38,308 nt of DNA. It comes from an uncultured Nitrosomonadales bacterium (GTDB lineage Bacteria > Pseudomonadota > Gammaproteobacteria > Burkholderiales > Gallionellaceae). Below are positions 33,630-38,308 of the stretch, piece by piece. Numbering within the stretch: the stretch's first letter is position 1; the number at the start of each line of letters is the position of its first letter. Under the pieces are notes generated by a model, which did no database searches, was not told the origin of the DNA, and saw nothing but the letters and a program-made list of their open reading frames with translations. The DNA is taken from the NCBI GenBank assembly GCA_903878125.1, contig CAIRGS010000101.1, positions 1 to 38,308 on the forward strand. The letters are read 5' to 3'. Both the position numbers and the translations under genes were made by a program.

Positions 33630-35165
33630 ATGAAAGAAAAATTAATAATATTTGACACTACCTTGCGCGATGGCGAACAAAGCCCGGGCGCGTCCATGAC
33701 AAAGGAAGAAAAGATCCGCATCGCACGCCAATTGGAAAAGCTGGGCGTTGATGTTATCGAGGCAGGATTCGCTGCGGCCAGTCCGGGTGACGCAAATGCG
33801 ATCCGCAGTGTTGCGCAAATCATCGAGAATTCCACGATTTGTTCATTAGCGCGCGCCACTGAAAGCGATGTTCGCGCTGCGGGTGAAGCGATCAAGCCAG
33901 CCAAGTCTGGCCGCATTCACATCTTTATCGCCACTTCACCCATCCACATGAAAATGAAGTTGCGTATGCAGCCCGACCAAGTGGTGGAAGCGGCGGTAAA
34001 AGCGATAAAGCTCGCACTGGAATATACCGACGACATCGAATTTTCTGCCGAGGATGCGGTGCGCTCGGAAATGGATTTTCTCGTTCGTATTTTTGATGCA
34101 GTGATTCAAGCTGGAGCGAAGACCCTGAACGTGCCGGATACTGTCGGTTATGGCATCCCGGTTTTGTGGGGCGAGCGCATCAAACAGTTGATCGAACGCG
34201 TACCGAATGCAGGGAAAGTAGTGTGGTCCACCCATTGCCACAACGATCTCGGAATGGCGGTGGCCAATTCTCTTGCTGCCGTAATGAACGGTGCGCGTCA
34301 GGTGGAATGCACCATCAACGGCTTGGGCGAGCGTGCCGGCAACGCCAGTCTGGAAGAAGTCGTGATGGCGGTGAAGACACGCCGGGATGTGTTCAGTTGC
34401 GATTCGCGCATAGACACCACGCAGATCGTTCCAACTTCCAAACTCGTGTCCAGCATCACCGGTTATCCGGTGCAACCTAACAAGGCGATTGTCGGCGCGA
34501 ATGCTTTTGCCCATGAATCCGGCATTCATCAGGATGGTGTGCTCAAGCACCGCGAGACTTACGAAATTATGCGTGCCGAAGATGTTGGCTGGAGCACGAA
34601 TAAATTGACCTTGGGCAAGCTTTCCGGTCGCAACGCGTTCCGTACCCGTTTGCAGGAACTCGGCATTGTGCTGGAAAACGAAGAAGTGGTGAACGACGCT
34701 TTCGCCCGCTTCAAAGAATTGGCTGACCGCAAGCGCGAAATTTTTGATGAGGACTTGCAAGCCTTGGTTAGTGAAAGCGTGGTGGCGCAAGTTAGCGAGC
34801 ATTATCGTTTGGTCTCCTTGCGCGCGCATTCGGAAACCGGCCTTCTGCCCGTGGCGCAGGTGCGACTGAGTGTGGGCGGACAGGAATTTGCTGCCGAGTG
34901 CCAGGGAGGTGGGCCGGTAGATGCGACGTTTAAAGCCATCGAGCAGATCGTGCAAAGTGGCACCGAATTGCAACTTTATTCGGTAAACAACATTACCAGC
35001 GGCACAGATGCACAGGGCGAAGTGACCGTGCGGCTATCCAAGGGCGGTCGCATAGTCAATGGTCAAGGTGCAGACACTGATATCGTGGTAGCCTCCGCCA
35101 AGGCTTATCTGCATGCGCTGAATAAATTGGACAATGAAGCGGAGCGTGCACATCCGCAGGTGTGA
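33630..35165 (+). CDS. leuA: 2-isopropylmalate synthase
   Basis: [54 protein letters not shown]...[24 protein letters not shown] ggag. Confidence 0.98.
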   Translation: MKEKLIIFDTTLRDGEQSPGASMTKEEKIRIARQLEKLGVDVIEAGFAAASPGDANAIRSVAQIIENSTICSLARATESDVRAAGEAIKPAKSGRIHIFIATSPIHMKMKLRMQPDQVVEAAVKAIKLALEYTDDIEFSAEDAVRSEMDFLVRIFDAVIQAGAKTLNVPDTVGYGIPVLWGERIKQLIERVPNAGKVVWSTHCHNDLGMAVANSLAAVMNGARQVECTINGLGERAGNASLEEVVMAVKTRRDVFSCDSRIDTTQIVPTSKLVSSITGYPVQPNKAIVGANAFAHESGIHQDGVLKHRETYEIMRAEDVGWSTNKLTLGKLSGRNAFRTRLQELGIVLENEEVVNDAFARFKELADRKREIFDEDLQALVSESVVAQVSEHYRLVSLRAHSETGLLPVAQVRLSVGGQEFAAECQGGGPVDATFKAIEQIVQSGTELQLYSVNNITSGTDAQGEVTVRLSKGGRIVNGQGADTDIVVASAKAYLHALNKLDNEAERAHPQV

Positions 35166-35289
35166 TTTACTGATGGGCTTCAGGCATGAGCGGCACGTCA
35201 CTAGGCGTGCCGTTTTCCTTCCACTCCAGCACACGCAAACGGCTCAAAGAATATTTATTATCAATAAGTATTATCAATAAGGACATGGC

Positions 35290-36216
35290 GTGCAGTCAGC
35301 TATATCAGTCGAAAATCTCACAAAGACCTACGCCTCGGGATTTATGGCGCTCAATAGCATCAATCTTGAGATTCAGCATGGAGAAATCTTTGCCCTGTTG
35401 GGTCCGAATGGGGCTGGCAAGACAACATTAATCAACGTCATTTGCGGGATTGTTAATCCGAGCCAGGGCAGGGTGCTGGCCGACGGCCATGACATCGTTT
35501 CTGACTATCGTGCGGCCAGATCAAAAATCGGGCTGGTGCCGCAGGAGCTTTCCACCGATGCCTTCGAAACCGTTTTGGCCACGGTGAAATTCAGTCGCGG
35601 CCTGTTTGGTAAACCGCCCAATCCGGCTTATATCGAAAAAGTGCTGCGCGACCTGTCCCTGTGGGACAAGAAAGATGCAAAAATCAGGACACTGTCGGGC
35701 GGCATGAAGCGCCGGGTAATGATTGCCAAGGCTCTCTCCCATGAACCGCAAATTCTATTTCTCGACGAGCCTTCGGCAGGCGTTGATGTCGAGCTGCGCC
35801 GTGACATGTGGGAAATGGTCCGGGGCTTACGAAAAAGTGGCGTGACTATTATTCTGACCACTCACTATATTGAGGAAGCCGAGGAAATGGCCGACCGCAT
35901 CGGGATAATCAGCAAAGGCAATATTATCCTGGTGGAGGACAAGGTCAGATTGATGGAAAAGCTCGGCAAAAAACTGCTCAAGCTGTATCTGCAATCTCCA
36001 CTGGCGAACATTCCCGAGGAGCTTGCCGGATATCCGCTTGAGCTATCGGCTGACGGCAATGAGCTCATTTACATCTTTGACGCCCAAGGCGAACAGACAG
36101 GAATCGCAGATCTGCTACGACAGCTCGCCAAGCACGGGATCGACTATAGGGATCTCCAGTCCAGCCAAAGCTCACTGGAAGAAATTTTCGTTAATTTGGT
36201 AAGCGGATGCCCATGA
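35290..36216 (+). CDS. ABC transporter ATP-binding protein (YadG-like); GTG start
   Basis: [22 protein letters not shown]...[41 protein letters not shown]. Confidence 0.95.
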   Translation: MQSAISVENLTKTYASGFMALNSINLEIQHGEIFALLGPNGAGKTTLINVICGIVNPSQGRVLADGHDIVSDYRAARSKIGLVPQELSTDAFETVLATVKFSRGLFGKPPNPAYIEKVLRDLSLWDKKDAKIRTLSGGMKRRVMIAKALSHEPQILFLDEPSAGVDVELRRDMWEMVRGLRKSGVTIILTTHYIEEAEEMADRIGIISKGNIILVEDKVRLMEKLGKKLLKLYLQSPLANIPEELAGYPLELSADGNELIYIFDAQGEQTGIADLLRQLAKHGIDYRDLQSSQSSLEEIFVNLVSGCP

Positions 36217-36974
36217 ATTTTTATGCAATTCGCGCGATTTATTTATTCGAGCTGGCGCGTACTTGGCGAACGCTGATGCAAAGTATTGCATCGCCAGTCA
36301 TTTCGACCACGCTTTATTTCGTGGTGTTTGGCTCAGCGATCGGCTCGCGCATGACCGAGATCGACGGTATCAGCTATGGAGCTTTTATTGTCCCCGGTCT
36401 GATCATGCTGGCCCTGCTGACGGAAAGCATTTCTAATGCCTCTTTCGGTATTTACATGCCAAAATTCTCGGGTACCATCTACGAGATCCTCTCTGCCCCT
36501 ATTTCTTATGTGGAGACCGTCATTGGCTATGTTGGGGCTGCGGCCACCAAGTCCGTCATCCTGGGCTTGCTCATACTGGCTACGGCGCGGATTTTCGTTC
36601 CGTTCGAGATCGCGCATCCGTTGTGGATGATTTTCTTCCTGATACTCACTGCCGTTACCTTCAGCCTCTTCGGTTTCATAATTGGTGTGTGGGCTGACGG
36701 GTTCGAGAAGTTACAAATCATACCCATGATGATCATCACGCCGCTGGCTTTTCTGGGCGGAAGTTTTTATTCGATCAGCATGCTGCCACCCCTGTGGCAA
36801 AAAATCACGCTGTTCAACCCGGTGGTCTACCTGATCAGTGGTTTCCGCTGGAGCTTTTATGGTGTCTCCGACGTCAACGTGGCCATCAGCGTTGGCATGA
36901 CGTTGGTCTTTCTTTTCTTGTGTCTCACCACCGTGTGGTGGATTTTCAAGACGGGATACCGACTCAAGAGCTGA
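36207..36974 (+). CDS. ABC transporter permease (YadH-like, ABC-2 type)
   Basis: [38 protein letters not shown]...[45 protein letters not shown]; overlaps ATPase stop. Confidence 0.94.
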   Translation: MPMNFYAIRAIYLFELARTWRTLMQSIASPVISTTLYFVVFGSAIGSRMTEIDGISYGAFIVPGLIMLALLTESISNASFGIYMPKFSGTIYEILSAPISYVETVIGYVGAAATKSVILGLLILATARIFVPFEIAHPLWMIFFLILTAVTFSLFGFIIGVWADGFEKLQIIPMMIITPLAFLGGSFYSISMLPPLWQKITLFNPVVYLISGFRWSFYGVSDVNVAISVGMTLVFLFLCLTTVWWIFKTGYRLKS

Positions 36975-37009
36975 GGATGCACAAGGCTGTGCAGATGCAG
37001 CAATCAATA

Positions 37010-37188
37010 GGGCACCTCTAAAAATCCAATTTTGCGAGCAGCCGCTTTGCGTCTTGCCTGCTTACCCCGTTTCGTCACAATACGGCGTTACTCGAAAAAA
37101 TTATCGCTTACATATAAACTATATGCGGCGCTCCAATTCTTTACTCGTGCCTTGTCTTGCCTAGAAACTTGAATTTTTAGAGGCGCCC
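37010..37188. mobile_element. MITE-like element, copy 2 (~179 bp, with ~39-bp extra segment)
   Basis: gggcacctctaaaaatccaa ... cttgaatttttagaggcgccc; interior cacaatacggcgttactcgaaaaaattatcgcttacatataaactatatg matches copy 1. Confidence 0.8.
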
Positions 37189-37203
37189 TTTAATTCATCA
37201 AAG

Positions 37204-37653
37204 TCAGTTTGAGTTGCGCAGGCAGTCTGCCCAGTTATTAGGCGTCTCGTAAATGCGCACGCGTTCCAGTTGCAGGTTATTCCCAAAGCTATGGTGGTAG
37301 GCGCTGTCGAGCAGCTTGAATGCGAGCATGGCGAGATTCTCTGCGGTCGGCGGCACTTCCAGAACGACAGTTTTGTGATTGGGCAGCGAGTTCAAAAAAT
37401 CCAATACCGCCGTGTCATTTCGATATACCAGGAAGGCATGATCCCATGCATCAACCAACTGTTCTTTGGCGATGCGCTTCACTTCGGTATAGTCCATTAC
37501 CATGCCTTGTTCGGATAAGCCATCGGTAGTGATAATCTCGCCGGACAGGGTGATTTCAATGGCGTAGCGGTGGCCGTGCAAATGCCGGCACTGGCTGGTA
37601 TGACTGGGGATGCGGTGACCTGCATCAAATTCTAGCCTTCGGGTAATTTGCAT
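37204..37653 (-). CDS. queD: 6-pyruvoyl-tetrahydropterin synthase / 6-carboxytetrahydropterin synthase
   Basis: MQITRRLEFDAGHRIPSHTSQCRHLHGHRYAIEITLSGEI...GMVMDYTEVKRIAKEQLVDAWDHAFLVY...PPTAENLAMLAFKLL. Confidence 0.93.
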   Translation of the reverse strand: MQITRRLEFDAGHRIPSHTSQCRHLHGHRYAIEITLSGEIITTDGLSEQGMVMDYTEVKRIAKEQLVDAWDHAFLVYRNDTAVLDFLNSLPNHKTVVLEVPPTAENLAMLAFKLLDSAYHHSFGNNLQLERVRIYETPNNWADCLRNSN

Positions 37654-37765
37654 GATGGGTGCGAGCTGTGTAGGTGTGCGGATTATAACTTGAATGCAGC
37701 CAGTATTTTCTTCACGCACGCATGTACAAGAACTGGGGGTTCAATAGCCTGCAGCACGAATGGGG

Positions 37766-37802
37766 TCATATCTAGCTATGTAGTACATTGCTAGATATGA
37801 CA
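37766..37802. repeat. 37-bp near-perfect palindrome (REP-like)
   Basis: GTCATATCTAGCtATGTA-g-TACATtGCTAGATATGAC; 17/18 paired. Confidence 0.75.
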
Positions 37803-37962
37803 CCTGAGCTTCTTTGAACAGGAGAGATGAAATGTTAAAACTTAATGCTATGCTGGCCCCTTTAATTAACACCAAATAGAAATGTCCGCTTTTCTGCAAA
37901 TGAGGCTTCGTCAGTCAGTATTTGACGGAAGGGTTCACTGTAGTTGTCGTGTCGGAACCTAT

Positions 37963-37993
37963 TTATTTGCGTGCATGTATCGCACGCAAATAA
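37963..37993. terminator. Stem-loop upstream of the RCC1-like gene; terminator-like or regulatory
   Basis: TTATTTGCGTGC-atgtatc-GCACGCAAATAA; perfect 12-bp stem, no T-tract. Confidence 0.4.
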
Positions 37994-38049
37994 GGTGTTG
38001 ATTCTAAATTCCGACTTTTCCCCAAGAATACTTAATTGACTGGAGTTTT

Positions 38050-38308
38050 ATGATGACCCTGCTGAAAAAATTTTTGTATACGCTGCCACTCGTTTTTATT
38101 GGATGGCTGGGGAGCGTACCAGGCCATGCAGCCGAGAGCGGCGTGACAGCCATCACTGCAGGCTACGATCACACCTGCGCGCTCACCACGGCAGGCGGGG
38201 CAAAGTGCTGGGGGTGGAATGGCGAAGGCCAGCTCGGCGACAATACCACCACCCAGCGTTTGACACCGGTAAATGTGTCGGGACTTGCCAGCGGCGTGAC
38301 AGCCATCA
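38050..38308 (+). CDS. Secreted RCC1-repeat protein, 5' part only
   Basis: [86 protein letters not shown]...; signal peptide + RCC1 unit; runs off window. Confidence 0.9.
   Translation, partial: MMTLLKKFLYTLPLVFIGWLGSVPGHAAESGVTAITAGYDHTCALTTAGGAKCWGWNGEGQLGDNTTTQRLTPVNVSGLASGVTAI

Noticed and set aside
33936-34973. 345-aa minus-strand ORF inside leuA
   Set aside because: Fully antisense to a confidently identified leuA; no recognizable domain. Long shadow ORFs are expected in this GC range.
1-38308. tRNA or rRNA genes
   Set aside because: No convincing tRNA cloverleaf (GGTTCGA-type T arm with paired acceptor) or rRNA motif was noticed; a tRNAscan run would be decisive.

Overview
This window looks like a betaproteobacterial chromosome segment (Gallionellaceae/Nitrosomonadales-like by gene content; taxonomy is inferred). 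It has three parts. (1) About 1-2007: the C-terminal part of a repeat-rich surface or secreted protein ending in an IPTL-CTERM-type sorting tail. (2) About 2180-9770: an accessory region that reads as an integron gene-cassette array. At least six good attC-like sites (GCCTAAC...GTTAGGC type) and two weaker ones separate mostly co-oriented small genes: two HigBA/RelE-type toxin-antitoxin modules (one toxin frameshifted), a cupin, a divergent SDR/HxlR pair, a phytochelatin-synthase-like protease, an HNH nuclease, a pyrimidine-dimer glycosylase-like protein, a decayed GyrI-like gene, an IS5-type transposase remnant, a small membrane protein, an OsmC protein and an ABM-like protein. No integrase is visible, so it is either a CALIN or the distal part of an array. 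(3) About 9870-38308: mainly housekeeping genes: TPR protein, GT2-TPR glycosyltransferase, mltA, mrcA-pyrD-bpt-aat, carboxylesterase, darP/yjgA, pmbA, glcDEF with a class V aminotransferase, a GldC-like tandem pair, uppP, rhodanese, glnA, leuA, a YadGH-type ABC exporter, queD, and the start of an RCC1-repeat protein. Main non-coding observations: a candidate Leu-rich leader peptide upstream of leuA, a sigma54/NtrC promoter architecture at glnA, two copies of a MITE-like element with terminal inverted repeats, several palindromic repeats, and clustered pseudogenization.
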